Shown: piece by piece, positions 1 to 9,780 of the stretch
Position numbering within the stretch: the first letter of the stretch is position 1
Layout of the letters: each line of letters opens with the position of its first letter
IMG/VR virus record: IMGVR_UViG_3300044641_007043
Span: 1-33,864 of that record
Strand: one strand, 5' to 3'
DNA length: 33,864 nucleotides
Source of the DNA: a virus
Notes under the pieces: generated by a model
Seen by the model: only the letters and a program-made list of their open reading frames with translations
What the model was told of the DNA's origin: nothing
The model's database searches: none
Program-made: the position numbers and the translations under genes

Positions 1-3000
1 AATTTTTATGTTATACTTATATACGCCTGGCGATACTATTTCTACAGCTCTATCATCACTATATACACTAGTTACAAGAGGAACTTGTAAGTTAGTAAAC
101 GTATCACGTAATTTTTCTGGTGGAAGAGTTATATTAGTTTGAAAGACTATAGGATCAGTAAAATTCTTATAACCTTCAAATATATTATAACTACTGGTAA
201 CACCATAGTCTACTAATGAAAGTCTTGCAGTTTTATTTGCTGTAGGTTCAATACTTAAAACAATTAAATCTTGGCTTTCTTGATTTAATTGCCCAAACAT
301 AAATAAATCACCAGTATTAATTAAATTGCTAGCTATAGTAACAGGTGATTGTAGTATCAAATACTTATAGTCAGATTGGGTTAACTTTATAGTTCCTGTT
401 GCTGCATTAAAACCATTAGTACCAGTAGTTGTAACTGTATAACTAATTGTTTTTGTTTGTCTATTAATACTTACTATTTTATTTGTAACATTAATACCAG
501 TATCTGTACTTTCAATAGTTATTGGATTATATTCATCAAAAGGCACAGTACCATATGTGTTTCCTAACGTAATTGATATTGTATTACCTGTTCTAGTATA
601 CCCTGAAAAAGTAAATTGAGTACCGGCCTGACTTGTAGTACTTTGTCCTGTTTTTGATCTTATACGAATAGTATATTGACTTGTATTACTTAGGGGAACA
701 GTTTCGTCTAGTTCAATAATATTTATATTATTACTAGTATCAACATATACTTCTTTTATTCTGCCACTACCTAGGCCCCAAGCAGGAACATCGTGTGTTA
801 CCTTTACACGATCTCCTCGATTACATGCTAAGTATTCTATATCTGCATTTAAAGTATATAATTCTCTACGTAGTTTTAGCTGAGCAAAATGCCACTTACC
901 ATGATCAACTACTAAGCCTTTATTAGTTACACCGGGTAGACTAATAGTTTCAAATAGTTGTGCATTATTAATGTTTTTTCCTAGATTATATACTATTGTT
1001 TCTACTTGTTGATAGTTTTGTTGTTCGTCATAAAATGTTATTTTTAAACCGTCTGGTTCTTTAGGCAGGGCTCTAGTTCCCTCAAACCCCCAACTATTAT
1101 GAGGACTAAAATGTTGAACAATTGTTGATTTAGGTTCATCTATTACAACTGTCCATTTACCATCTATCATTGCAGGACTTGCTCTGCCGGCTGCACAAAT
1201 ATCTCGTAATACTTCTAGTATACTTCTTTGCTCAGCAATTACTCCATTATATTCATACTTATACGTTGCACCAGTGTAGCTACTTATATTATAGTCAAAA
1301 TACGCAATTTCTCGTTGAGTATCACAATATGTATACCAATATTGTAATTGTTGTATATTAATTTTTTCACTAATTTCACTGTCTAGTATTCGCTGAGGAT
1401 TTGCTGGGTGCGTAAGTACATGAAAAAATAGTGCTGCAGGATTACTTGTAGTTAACGTATAGTCTGAGCCAGGAGTAGCACTAATAGGTCTACATTTACT
1501 TTGCACAATTGCATTTATACCTTCTAATTGGCCGTTTAGTTGGTCAGATGCTTGTACTATATAAACACTTCTTGCTAGATTAGTATTAGGTGGAATTTTT
1601 ATAGGATTTCTATTACTTGTATAGGTAACATTTAATAATACTACATCATGATAGTATCTGTAGCTAGGATCATCCTCTGTATTATCACCAGTTAATCTAC
1701 GGGCTTGTACTTGTATTAAACCTTCTGTACTAAAAGTTTTAGTTCTAACAATAGTATAAGCATCTTTTTTTATACCTGTAATATCAAAAGTTTCCCAGTC
1801 TTGCCATGGACCATTATTAAACTTATACTGAGTTTGTATACGTACAAGAGCCTCCTCAGAGTTTCCTGCTCCACTACCTTTAACAATAACTTTACGCATA
1901 CCTTGTGGCATATGAAAAGCTACAGAAACATCTATAGCAGTACTAGTGGAACCTGGAGGATTATAATAAATACCGGGTGAAGCTATTGGCGTATTAGTAG
2001 GACCATAAATATCAACACTATATAGAGCATCAGCCTGTTCATAAGTTACTGATTCTACTATAGCAGTTTGAAATCCAGGACTGCCATCACAAACCATAGT
2101 AACTGGATTCCACTGAGGCTGGTCTACATCTCTAGAGTATAGCTGATTAAATTTAAGAATATCTGCTGCTGAATCATTATATCCGCTAAGTGTTACACTA
2201 TCTTTTATTACATAATCTGCTATATCTGTTTCACCTATTTTAAAATTACTAAAACTAAGTGGTCCAAATCCCCAGGCTAATGCTGTTGTTAAGTAGGAAA
2301 TGCGCTCTTCTGGGTAAGTAATATAATTTTGAGCAGCAAGTGGCGGAGTCATTCGCACTTTTCCAAGTACTACGGGTATAGCTCCGTATGGATTTGGACT
2401 ATTAGCACCTCCTTGGACCATTGATTGACTCTCACTGCTGAGAGGATCTTTTGGTTCTGGTGGAGGTCTAACGGGAAATATAGCATTTGCTGCAAAACTT
2501 GCCGCGGTAGCTGCTGCAACTTGAAAAGCAGCCTTTCCAGCAGCACTCCAACCGGCTTGTGCTGCAGCATATTGTGCTGCAAAAATTACTACTGCAAGTA
2601 CTAATACTAATCTACCAAGGTCTTCGTCACCAGGTACTTGACGATATGCAACAACATCTGCATGTTGTACAGTTACTTTTTCCCATACCTCTTCAGCAAT
2701 TATAGTATCATTTAATAAAATAATAAAACTACTGGGTTTTAACCCTGTTTTTTCTGTTAGTTTATTAACAACTTCAATTAATGGTGTATTATTATTTTTA
2801 ATTTCAAAAACAATTGTTTTTGTTTCTAAGGCTAGTGGTAGTTCTTCAAGTTTAGCTTTAGTAGCCTCTACATATTTAAAGAATCCAATTAATCTACTAG
2901 CCCATCTTGTACCTTGTATACTTCCCATAGCAACATCATATCCACTACGAGAATGTATAAATTCTGTGGACGATACCATTACTGCAACGTGTGTAGCCGT

Positions 3001-3249
3001 GCCTAGACTTCTAAATAAAGCTATACATCCGGGCTCTGGAACGTCAAGCTTTTGCCAACCTTCTTTATACTGACTAATTAATTCTTCAATTCTTTTAGAA
3101 TCTTGGTGAACATATTCATCGGCAAAACTAGGTAGTTCAATACCATACTGTTCCATATACACAAGACGTACTAGTCCCCAACAATCGACGCCGGTATAGT
3201 CCCGCCCTTTAGTTTTAAATGGTATACCTATATATTTATTTGACCACAT
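1..3249 (-). CDS. Tail tip protein: NlpC/P60 + TipI-like + TipJ-like fusion (3' end outside window)
   Basis: The reading frame is open for all 1083 codons to the left edge, so the C-terminus is missing. It starts at an ATG overlapping the previous stop (TAATG). Residues 1-130 look like an NlpC/P60 cysteine peptidase: C23 in VDCWGLVRLVY, H87 in ATHVAVM and H99 in FIHS fit a Cys-His-His triad. Residues about 140-205 resemble the small domain of lambda gpI (tail assembly), and an Ala-rich hydrophobic stretch follows (about 210-260). From about 285 (PYGAIPVVLGKVRM) onward it resembles lambda gpJ, the central tip and host-specificity protein; CNRGDRVKVTHDVPAWGLG is typical. In lambda these are separate genes K, I and J. 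Inferred role: cell-wall degradation and receptor engagement at the tail tip. The receptor-binding C-terminus lies outside the window. Confidence 0.9.
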   Translation of the reverse strand, partial: MWSNKYIGIPFKTKGRDYTGVDCWGLVRLVYMEQYGIELPSFADEYVHQDSKRIEELISQYKEGWQKLDVPEPGCIALFRSLGTATHVAVMVSSTEFIHSRSGYDVAMGSIQGTRWASRLIGFFKYVEATKAKLEELPLALETKTIVFEIKNNNTPLIEVVNKLTEKTGLKPSSFIILLNDTIIAEEVWEKVTVQHADVVAYRQVPGDEDLGRLVLVLAVVIFAAQYAAAQAGWSAAGKAAFQVAAATAASFAANAIFPVRPPPEPKDPLSSESQSMVQGGANSPNPYGAIPVVLGKVRMTPPLAAQNYITYPEERISYLTTALAWGFGPLSFSNFKIGETDIADYVIKDSVTLSGYNDSAADILKFNQLYSRDVDQPQWNPVTMVCDGSPGFQTAIVESVTYEQADALYSVDIYGPTNTPIASPGIYYNPPGSTSTAIDVSVAFHMPQGMRKVIVKGSGAGNSEEALVRIQTQYKFNNGPWQDWETFDITGIKKDAYTIVRTKTFSTEGLIQVQARRLTGDNTEDDPSYRYYHDVVLLNVTYTSNRNPIKIPPNTNLARSVYIVQASDQLNGQLEGINAIVQSKCRPISATPGSDYTLTTSNPAALFFHVLTHPANPQRILDSEISEKINIQQLQYWYTYCDTQREIAYFDYNISSYTGATYKYEYNGVIAEQRSILEVLRDICAAGRASPAMIDGKWTVVIDEPKSTIVQHFSPHNSWGFEGTRALPKEPDGLKITFYDEQQNYQQVETIVYNLGKNINNAQLFETISLPGVTNKGLVVDHGKWHFAQLKLRRELYTLNADIEYLACNRGDRVKVTHDVPAWGLGSGRIKEVYVDTSNNINIIELDETVPLSNTSQYTIRIRSKTGQSTTSQAGTQFTFSGYTRTGNTISITLGNTYGTVPFDEYNPITIESTDTGINVTNKIVSINRQTKTISYTVTTTGTNGFNAATGTIKLTQSDYKYLILQSPVTIASNLINTGDLFMFGQLNQESQDLIVLSIEPTANKTARLSLVDYGVTSSYNIFEGYKNFTDPIVFQTNITLPPEKLRDTFTNLQVPLVTSVYSDDRAVEIVSPGVYKYNIKI

Positions 3250-3770
3250 TAGAATAGTCCTGGAAAATATGCTGGTGTAAAAGAATACTGCGGAAAAGGT
3301 TCCCGTTCATATCCAACCATTGACATTTCAATATTAACTCTATCTGCTGTATAAGAAAAATTAGTAATATAAAAACTACTAAAACTTGCTTCTACTACGT
3401 CAGGGGTAGATGAGACTATTAACTCTAGTTTAACTTTTGGTTGACCATCAATACTTCTTGCTACAGGCATTACATATCTAGTAACATCGTACAAAGTTAT
3501 TGAGCATTTTGGAGCATTAGTATCTGATTCATCTGGCATTGTTACTTCCATAGGTAGGAATATGTAACTATTAGATCTACTAATTACTCCATATGTAACT
3601 TCATCAGCAGTTTCACTTATACGCTGAGTAAATCCGTCGCATAGTCTTAAAACTACTTGTGTAGGATTACTAGGATCATATATAGTTAATAGTAATATTA
3701 ATTCTTTATCTGTTTCTTGTCCAAACATAGCCTGAAGTGCTGTTGGACTTAGTGCGCTTAATCTACTCAT
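3249..3770 (-). CDS. Minor tail protein, DUF1833-like
   Basis: A 173-residue beta-rich protein without membrane segments. Its sequence pattern (LILLLTIYDPSNP near the N-terminus, then SYIFLPMEVTMP) and its place directly before the tail-tip gene fit the DUF1833 family, which occupies the position of lambda gpL in many siphoviruses. Its ATG overlaps the end of the upstream gene by 4 bases and its stop overlaps the next start by one, so translation is probably coupled along 4132-1. The likely role is assembly of the baseplate-like tail tip hub. Family assignment is from recall of sequence character, not a search. Confidence 0.75.
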   Translation of the reverse strand: MSRLSALSPTALQAMFGQETDKELILLLTIYDPSNPTQVVLRLCDGFTQRISETADEVTYGVISRSNSYIFLPMEVTMPDESDTNAPKCSITLYDVTRYVMPVARSIDGQPKVKLELIVSSTPDVVEASFSSFYITNFSYTADRVNIEMSMVGYEREPFPQYSFTPAYFPGLF

Positions 3771-4132
3771 GGTAATATTTCAAAGGTAGTACTAATATTA
3801 TAGTATCCTGGAGCTATATAGCTTGCTGTATAAAGCTCACCATCTCCTTGTGGAATCATACGAGCTTCTATTACTTGACCAGTACGTGGATGTGTAAAAC
3901 CAAATCTAGCTGTACCACGTATATCATTAGTAACAAAATTTTCAAGCGTAGTAACCTGTGCACTAGTCATTATAAATGATAGTGTCATTTTTGATGGAAG
4001 TTTACCACGTCTACGTTGTTTAGCCGGCCCACTATCCATTGGAGTGCGAATTATTAATGCACCCCCAGTCTCCGTAAAGTTTTTTTGCGGAGACTGTGGT
4101 AGGGATACTGGCCATACATATGTATAGGCCAT
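3767..4132 (-). CDS. Minor tail protein (distal tail, gpM-like position)
   Basis: This 121-residue protein starts MAYTYVWPVSLPQSPQ and has a basic patch, AKQRRRGK, near residue 40. It lies just after the tape measure gene, where lambda-like phages encode the first minor tail proteins that join tube and tip. It contains alternating beta-strand-like segments (RFGFTHPRTGQVIEARMIP) and no catalytic motif. Its start is only 3 bp from the tape-measure stop and its end overlaps the next gene by 4 bp, so it belongs to the tail-tip translational unit. Role inferred mainly from position. Confidence 0.75.
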   Translation of the reverse strand: MAYTYVWPVSLPQSPQKNFTETGGALIIRTPMDSGPAKQRRRGKLPSKMTLSFIMTSAQVTTLENFVTNDIRGTARFGFTHPRTGQVIEARMIPQGDGELYTASYIAPGYYNISTTFEILP

Positions 4133-4135
4133 AAA

Positions 4136-7100
4136 TTATCTCCTAATTAATTGAGGTGCTAGTCCAAAAGTACTTCTCAGACTTTTTTGAGACGAACTAC
4201 CCGCAGTAGAAAGGTCTAGTGCAGCCGCCTCACCAATAACGACTTCTACTTTACGATTACCACGGCTATCTACAGTTTCTTTAGTTTCCGCACGTTCACC
4301 ACTATAGTTATTGATAACAACTTGAGTTTTACCTTGTTGACCAATAACTCCTAGATTCCCGTTACCGTCTCTACGTAATGGCATAATAGCTTCAGGTCCT
4401 GCTTCGCCCATTAGGCCTGTTCCACGTGCAAATTTAAATAGTGTAGGTTGATTTATTACCGAATTAGTAAACATGCCGCCTTTGGCAAATTTTTCAATAC
4501 CAAAACTATAAGCGCCGCCTTTAGCGTTTGTTATAGCAAATCCTTCTGCAGAGGCATAAGAACCTGCCATAGCAAGATCAGGCCCTCTGCCAAGTAAAGT
4601 CATAAGACCTGGCTTAATTAAGCTTGTATAAAGTTGTGAAGTTTGTGCTCTAAGTTCAAATCTTAATAAATCAGCAGTTAAACTTTTAAATAAGTCTTTA
4701 CCAGCCCATTTACCGGTTTCTGCCCACTTAACTAAAGCATCTGCTAATCCATCAAAAGTATTCTTAAACATATTACCATAAGCTATTTGGCGCTCATTTA
4801 AACTACTGGTTAAGTATATGCCTTCTTTTTTAAGATTATTTACACGAGTAAGAGTTTGAGCTTCAATATTATACTGCTCATTAACTCTTTGTTCGCGCTC
4901 ATATAATCTATCTGCATCAGCATCGCTTAAAACGCCACCAGTTGCAGCTTGAGCTAAAGTACGTTCTCCACCTATTTTTGCTAATTCTTCGCTTCTTCTG
5001 CCCTCTATTTGTCGTAATTTATTAACAGTGTCAAATTCTAGTATTCGTAAGTCTAAATTACGCTTTCTTAGCCTATACTCATCTGCTGTTAAATTGCCTA
5101 TACTATTTTGATATTCTAGTAGTTGACTTTGAGCATCTAGTTCTGCTTCTACTACAGTTTGTATTTTATCTTGTACGAAAAGATTAAATTGTCTATCTTC
5201 AGCCTCTTTAGCCAGTCCAGCTCTAATTCGGGCCTGAGCTTGTTGTATACTTAAAATTTCTAAGTCTTTTTGTTGCTGATTTTGAGTTATATTAAGAATG
5301 CTTTTAGCATATCCTAGTCTAGTAGCTAGTCCTTTTAGTATTTCAGCATCAGCTGCGGTCCCTCTATCTTTTTCTAGCTTTATTCTTAGCTCTAAATCAG
5401 CTATTTGACTATTTAATCCTAGTGTTTCAATATACTGGGATTTCTTAACTCTATTTGTTTCTAAAATTTGTGATTCTACAATCTGTTGCTCAGATAAGTT
5501 TGTAAGCACACTTTTACTTAACTCAACAAATTTTTCACGATACTGTAGTGTTTTAAGTAAATTATTTTGTATATCTAGGTCAATCTGCTGTTGCTCTTTT
5601 AGTTTATTAACCTCTTCATCAATTGCTATAATTTGTCTACGGCTGCTAAACCCTGCGCGTTGAGCTTCTAGTCCACCTCGTGTAAGTGCCATTTGAAGAG
5701 CAATTGCTCCGGCTTGGGGTCCCATTTTTTGTATTTCACCTGCACTAATAGGAGCACCTGTTTTAATACTCTGTACTAAACCAGCTAGCTCTTGATTAGA
5801 TGTACTTAATTGTTCAAGTATAGCTTCATCAGCTTGGGTTAAGTTTCCGCCCTTTTCGCGTATCTTTGCTTCTTGTAGCAAATTATTAGCTTGTTGTTGC
5901 GCTATAGTATTTAGCGTTAATTGATCTACTAGTTGGCCTTGAATATTTACCTGTTGCTCTTGAATTGCTAGCTCTTGACGAGCAAGACTTGCCTGTGCCT
6001 GTGCTACTCCAGGCCCACTAACACCACCTATAACTGCTTTACTTATCTGCAACTCGCCTTGACGTAAAGCTAAATTAGCGGTAGTGGTTAATAGTTCAAA
6101 ACCTTTTTTAACACTTTCTCCAAAAGTTTCTTTTACAGTATTAAATAAGCCTTTTATACCTGTTGCAGTTAGTTCGTCAATTTTATTAGTAGTTGCCTCA
6201 ATTTCAGCCTGACCACTAAGAATTTGTGCTTGTAGTCTACCTGCAAGTCTAGAGCTTCTTGTGCCTAAACCAGTAGCAGCCTGCTCAGGAGTAGTTAATC
6301 TACCTCCAGAAGCTCGTAAAGCTTCTCCTAGTTGACCTTGTAGACCTTCAACGCTTTTTTGTTTAGCGGCTCTTTCATTTTCAAGCCTAATTATTTCTTG
6401 TTGTGCTTTAACTGCTTCTTGATACTGACCTAATTTATTAATATCAATAAGGCTAAAAGCTCCAGGTTTTGATAAGATTTCTTTAAATGCAGCTATAGAG
6501 CCTTCCATAGTTGTAAAACTTTTTTGAATGTCTAGTGAAGCTTTTATTAAGGCTTCTGCAAATTTTGCAATAGGACTTTGATCTACAAAAGTATTTTGTA
6601 GATCTAGACTTGCTTTATTTAAGTTTGTAATACTTTCTCTGGTAGAGTTTGCCTGTACTCCAAGCTCTCGGGTACGAGTAACTGCAGGAGCTAGTGCTGC
6701 TTCACCTCTGGCAACTACATCTTTAGCTACATCCGCATCAGCTATAGCTTTTTTAATTCCTTTAACAGAAATATCAGTTATATTTAAAACTTGTTGTAGC
6801 TTTGAAATAACTGCGCTTTTTACTTCGCCTTCTGGAAGCATATCAATTTGCTTTATCCAGTTACTAGCTACAGCACCTGCAAAATCTTGTTGGGCACCTT
6901 CACCTAGTATACTTAATATTCCTTGTTTTATACCGTCCCATACACCTTGATTAGCTACTGTATCTTGAAAAGATTTGCTAAGAGCTGTTACTCCGTCTGT
7001 AAGTTCGCCTAGTGCTGTACCAACTGCTTGTAGTTGTTCAGTAGTAATAAAACTATCACGATAACGTTTTAGTACTCGTTCTGCATTATCTACAGTTTCA

Positions 7101-8848
7101 GTATTTTTTTCTAGCTCTTTATTAAATAACTCCATTTGTTTAGTATTCTTACTAGCCCAGCCATCAAATATTGCTAAACCTGCACCAGCTAAGGTTAATA
7201 ACTGTATCATGGGTGCAAGTGCGCTTAAAAACATTCCAGCACTTGTAGTAATTGCACTAAACGTTCCGGCTACTCGTGTACGAAATCTATCCCACATATT
7301 CATGTCGCGAGAACTGGAAATGCGTTTATTCATTTCTTCAATAGCTTTTCCAAATCCACTTTCTTGAACATCCTCACCTACTTGTGATAGAATGTCTAGG
7401 CGCTGTGCGCGAGCGTTAGCTTGACGAGAAATACTTCTACGTACACTTTCGCCTACTGTAAATTTTTCTTTCATTCCTACTTCTTGAGCTCGACTTTCTG
7501 CAGCTGTTAGCTGTCTGCGTGCAAGTATAACCTCTCTAATTGCAGCTTTATATTCTTGTAGCGCAATAACCTGAAGTTTTGCAGCATCTGTGCCTAGCTT
7601 ACCCTGAGCAGTAATTTCTCGCTGTGCACTAGCACTCATTTTCTTTAGTTCTTGCGTAGTTTTACTCTCTAAGCCGCCAGGATCTCTAGCCTGTTTATAG
7701 ATGAGCGATTTTCGCTTATCTGCATAATCTTTGTCTATGTTTAATAGCTGTTGTCTACTAGCTTCATATTTAGATGTGACTTCTTGTAAGTTTTGTTGTA
7801 GCTCGGGAACTTTAAAGCTTTCTTTAATTTTTTCAAAAGAACTCTTACCAAAAGCTCCATCAATTTCTTGTGCACGAGCTTTTGCAGCCTCAGCAGCATC
7901 TTTAAGCTCAGTTCTCCAGCTTGTTAGGGCAGGAATAGCCATTTTTGTTAGTTTTACAGCAATAGCTGCAAGGGCAACTGTTAATATGCCTGTATTATTT
8001 GCAACTATACTTACTATAGGAGTTAGTGCAACATTTACTACTTCTAAGATTGCTTGGGTTACATTTCGTATGGAAGCTTCTAGTTGTTGATAAGGATTAG
8101 TAGGTATATTAATTTCGCTAAATTTTTTATTTGCTTCGTCTAGGACTGCTATAGCAAAGGCTTGGCGGCGCTCAAAGTCACTTAGACTGCCACTGGCCTT
8201 ACCTACTTTTCTAGCATACTCTTCTACTGCTGGACCAATCTTAGTATAAATGCCAAGTTCATCTAGTAATTCAGGCTCTAGTTTAGTAATACCACGAACT
8301 AGTCGGTTAGTAGCATCAGCCATGTCAATACCAAGAGCTTGAGCAGCAGTTTTGGCAGCTTCACCTATTTGTAAGAATTGACGCGAGCTTAAGCCAGCAG
8401 CTGTAGATTTAGCTGCTGCACTAGCTGCTTCTCTAAATGAAACTGCTCCATCTGTTGCGGCAACAAAACCTTTGGCAAGATTACCCAGTGCAATACCGCT
8501 AGCAGCACCTAGCTGATTTAAGCCTTCACGTAGTGCAGTAGTATCAGCAGCTTGCTTTAGTACATTAAACGCACTTACAGCAGCAAAAGTATTAGCAGCA
8601 AGTGTTGCGTATACACGAACTAATCCGCCAAGGCCTTGTGCCTCATTTGCAAAATCACGAGCACCAGCACCTGTTTTACCAATAACACCACTGGCTCGCC
8701 CATAGTCTCTACTTTGAGCAGCAGCACTAGCTGTTGTGCGACCAGTAGTTGCCTTATCTAATTCTTTATTAAGTAATTTAGCTTGGTCAGTTTCGCCGCG
8801 CAGGTTGGTCTTTAGCTTTAATTCAAAATCAATGGTATTACCAGGCAT
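4136..8848 (-). CDS. Tail tape measure protein
   Basis: At 1570 residues this is the longest gene in the window. The sequence is mostly helical and coiled coil, rich in Ala, Gln, Glu and Lys, with hydrophobic segments near residues 275-300 (GILTVALAAIAVKLTK) and 540-565 (MFLSALAPMIQLLTLAGAG). Those are typical of tape measure proteins, which set tail length and may enter the membrane during DNA ejection. The C-terminal 120 residues are Gly-rich (GTGLMGEAGPEAIMPL), a motif common in this family. With the usual rule of about 0.15 nm of tail per residue, the tail would be roughly 230 nm. It has its own promoter and a strong ribosome site (GGAGATACC before ATG). Confidence 0.95.
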   Translation of the reverse strand: MPGNTIDFELKLKTNLRGETDQAKLLNKELDKATTGRTTASAAAQSRDYGRASGVIGKTGAGARDFANEAQGLGGLVRVYATLAANTFAAVSAFNVLKQAADTTALREGLNQLGAASGIALGNLAKGFVAATDGAVSFREAASAAAKSTAAGLSSRQFLQIGEAAKTAAQALGIDMADATNRLVRGITKLEPELLDELGIYTKIGPAVEEYARKVGKASGSLSDFERRQAFAIAVLDEANKKFSEINIPTNPYQQLEASIRNVTQAILEVVNVALTPIVSIVANNTGILTVALAAIAVKLTKMAIPALTSWRTELKDAAEAAKARAQEIDGAFGKSSFEKIKESFKVPELQQNLQEVTSKYEASRQQLLNIDKDYADKRKSLIYKQARDPGGLESKTTQELKKMSASAQREITAQGKLGTDAAKLQVIALQEYKAAIREVILARRQLTAAESRAQEVGMKEKFTVGESVRRSISRQANARAQRLDILSQVGEDVQESGFGKAIEEMNKRISSSRDMNMWDRFRTRVAGTFSAITTSAGMFLSALAPMIQLLTLAGAGLAIFDGWASKNTKQMELFNKELEKNTETVDNAERVLKRYRDSFITTEQLQAVGTALGELTDGVTALSKSFQDTVANQGVWDGIKQGILSILGEGAQQDFAGAVASNWIKQIDMLPEGEVKSAVISKLQQVLNITDISVKGIKKAIADADVAKDVVARGEAALAPAVTRTRELGVQANSTRESITNLNKASLDLQNTFVDQSPIAKFAEALIKASLDIQKSFTTMEGSIAAFKEILSKPGAFSLIDINKLGQYQEAVKAQQEIIRLENERAAKQKSVEGLQGQLGEALRASGGRLTTPEQAATGLGTRSSRLAGRLQAQILSGQAEIEATTNKIDELTATGIKGLFNTVKETFGESVKKGFELLTTTANLALRQGELQISKAVIGGVSGPGVAQAQASLARQELAIQEQQVNIQGQLVDQLTLNTIAQQQANNLLQEAKIREKGGNLTQADEAILEQLSTSNQELAGLVQSIKTGAPISAGEIQKMGPQAGAIALQMALTRGGLEAQRAGFSSRRQIIAIDEEVNKLKEQQQIDLDIQNNLLKTLQYREKFVELSKSVLTNLSEQQIVESQILETNRVKKSQYIETLGLNSQIADLELRIKLEKDRGTAADAEILKGLATRLGYAKSILNITQNQQQKDLEILSIQQAQARIRAGLAKEAEDRQFNLFVQDKIQTVVEAELDAQSQLLEYQNSIGNLTADEYRLRKRNLDLRILEFDTVNKLRQIEGRRSEELAKIGGERTLAQAATGGVLSDADADRLYEREQRVNEQYNIEAQTLTRVNNLKKEGIYLTSSLNERQIAYGNMFKNTFDGLADALVKWAETGKWAGKDLFKSLTADLLRFELRAQTSQLYTSLIKPGLMTLLGRGPDLAMAGSYASAEGFAITNAKGGAYSFGIEKFAKGGMFTNSVINQPTLFKFARGTGLMGEAGPEAIMPLRRDGNGNLGVIGQQGKTQVVINNYSGERAETKETVDSRGNRKVEVVIGEAAALDLSTAGSSSQKSLRSTFGLAPQLIRR

Positions 8849-8884
8849 GGTATCTCCAATTACTAAAATTTTACGTATAGGACA

Positions 8885-8913
8885 ATTCTAACATAAAGGC
8901 ATTTGTTTGTCAA
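8885..8913 (-). promoter_or_regulatory. Sigma-70 promoter of the tape measure gene
   Basis: On the minus strand the sequence reads TTGACA, 17 bp, TAGAAT, with the tape measure ATG 37 bases further on. It lies directly downstream of a bidirectional terminator, so tail-tip genes can be expressed separately from the tail tube genes. Confidence 0.75.
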
Positions 8914-8930
8914 CGTAAATTTTTTAAATA

Positions 8931-8968
8931 CTAAAAAACCCGCTAAGTATATTACTGAGCGGGTTTTT
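8931..8968 (-). terminator. Bidirectional intrinsic terminator after the tail chaperone genes
   Basis: An 8-bp stem (AACCCGCT with AGCGGGTT) with a 13-nt loop is followed by six T on the minus strand and five on the plus strand. It overlaps the stop codon of the frameshifted chaperone product. Confidence 0.8.
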
Positions 8969-9721
8969 CGTGTTTTTTATTTGTTTCTTTTTGACGTATT
9001 CTGTCTATTAGTTTAACTACGACAACTAAGAATTGTTGATCTTCTTGTGGAACTTGGGATAGATTAAGTATTTCTGTTATACCTATAAGACTTTTTCCTA
9101 GGTATATTCCATTAAAAGTATCCCACTCATCGCGAAGTAAATTATATACGCTTAATGCTTGCTGCACTTCTACGGGAAAGTCTTCGTATTCTACAGGAAT
9201 ATTTTCCTCAACAGGATCTTCTCCTAGTAACTCGCACATTTCAAAATACTGATCACGAGTCATGCCTAGGGTTTGATTTTGTATATAATTTAATATGTAG
9301 GTATCAAGTAATTCTAGTTGCTCTTGGAAAAGTTTCCCAAGTCACTTACCTGCTCACTAATAAATGCATCAAAATTACTGGAGTTTTTCATTAAGTACAG
9401 TGCGTTTTCACTTGTATACTCTAAGTAATCATCCATGTCTTGGCCAGTTAAGTCAACAGGAGCTAATTGTTCTAGATAACTAAGTTTAAGTCCGGACCAG
9501 CCACGAATTGCAGCTTCTACATAAAGTTGCAAGAATAAATCTTCGTTAAATTCTTCACTTGGTTGACGATTTTTGAAAGTAGTCTTAGTAGACTTTTTAC
9601 GAATATTAAGTAGTGTCTCACGGCTTAGAAATGCTAAGTCAATTTTAAACTCAGGCATTCCGGGATATTCTACTTGAACAGATTTGCTGGGGACGAGAAG
9701 GGTTTTCAGGGAAAGAGTCAT
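8952..9721 (-). CDS. Tail assembly chaperone, long -1 frameshift product (gpGT-type)
   Basis: The long product reads 130 codons from ATG at 9721. It slips -1 at GGGAAAC (9338-9332) and continues with LFQEQLELLDTYILNYIQ into the frame that ends at 8952, for about 256 residues in total. The downstream frame also has an ATG at 9263, but no ribosome site precedes it, as expected if it is only reached by frameshifting. In lambda, gpG and gpGT bind the tape measure protein and recruit tail tube subunits before assembly; the order chaperone then tape measure is the same here. The downstream part is acidic and ends in a basic tail (KETNKKHEKPAQ). Confidence 0.85.
9314..9721 (-). CDS. Tail assembly chaperone, short product (gpG-type)
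   Basis: This 135-residue protein (MTLSLKTLLVPSKSVQVEYP) lies between the major tail protein and the tape measure gene, the conserved place of the tail chaperone. It is helical and acidic toward its end. Translation that does not slip stops six codons past the slippery heptamer (FSKSN then TAG). A terminator-like hairpin precedes the gene and may lower its level relative to the major tail protein. Assignment rests on synteny and the frameshift architecture. Confidence 0.85.
   Translation of the reverse strand: MTLSLKTLLVPSKSVQVEYPGMPEFKIDLAFLSRETLLNIRKKSTKTTFKNRQPSEEFNEDLFLQLYVEAAIRGWSGLKLSYLEQLAPVDLTGQDMDDYLEYTSENALYLMKNSSNFDAFISEQVSDLGNFSKSN
9332..9338 (-). other. Programmed -1 ribosomal frameshift site GGGAAAC
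   Basis: In the zero frame the codons are TTG GGA AAC, so the heptamer G GGA AAC has the X XXY YYZ form. The -1 frame is open from here without a stop through to 8952. This arrangement is classic for tail chaperone genes of long-tailed phages. Confidence 0.85.
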
Positions 9722-9733
9722 TTATTACCTTTA

Positions 9734-9768
9734 GGATTAAAACATGCCTGAATGCTCAGGCATGTTTT
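9734..9768 (-). terminator. Hairpin terminator or attenuator after the major tail gene
   Basis: A 13-bp perfect stem (AAAACATGCCTGA with its complement) and a 4-nt loop are followed on the minus strand by TTTTAA. It sits between the major tail gene and the chaperone gene, so partial termination would make major tail protein most abundant. Confidence 0.75.
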
Positions 9769-9780
9769 ACACGTTAATTA

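Noticed and set aside
2370-2582. Minus-strand frame of 70 codons within the tail-tip gene
   Set aside because: The main frame is open through this stretch and shows tail-tip homology; this is an alternative frame in Gln/Leu-rich translation.
9261-9263. ATG as an independent start of the second tail chaperone frame
   Set aside because: There is no ribosome site before it, and the frame is open upstream to the slippery heptamer, so frameshifting explains it better.
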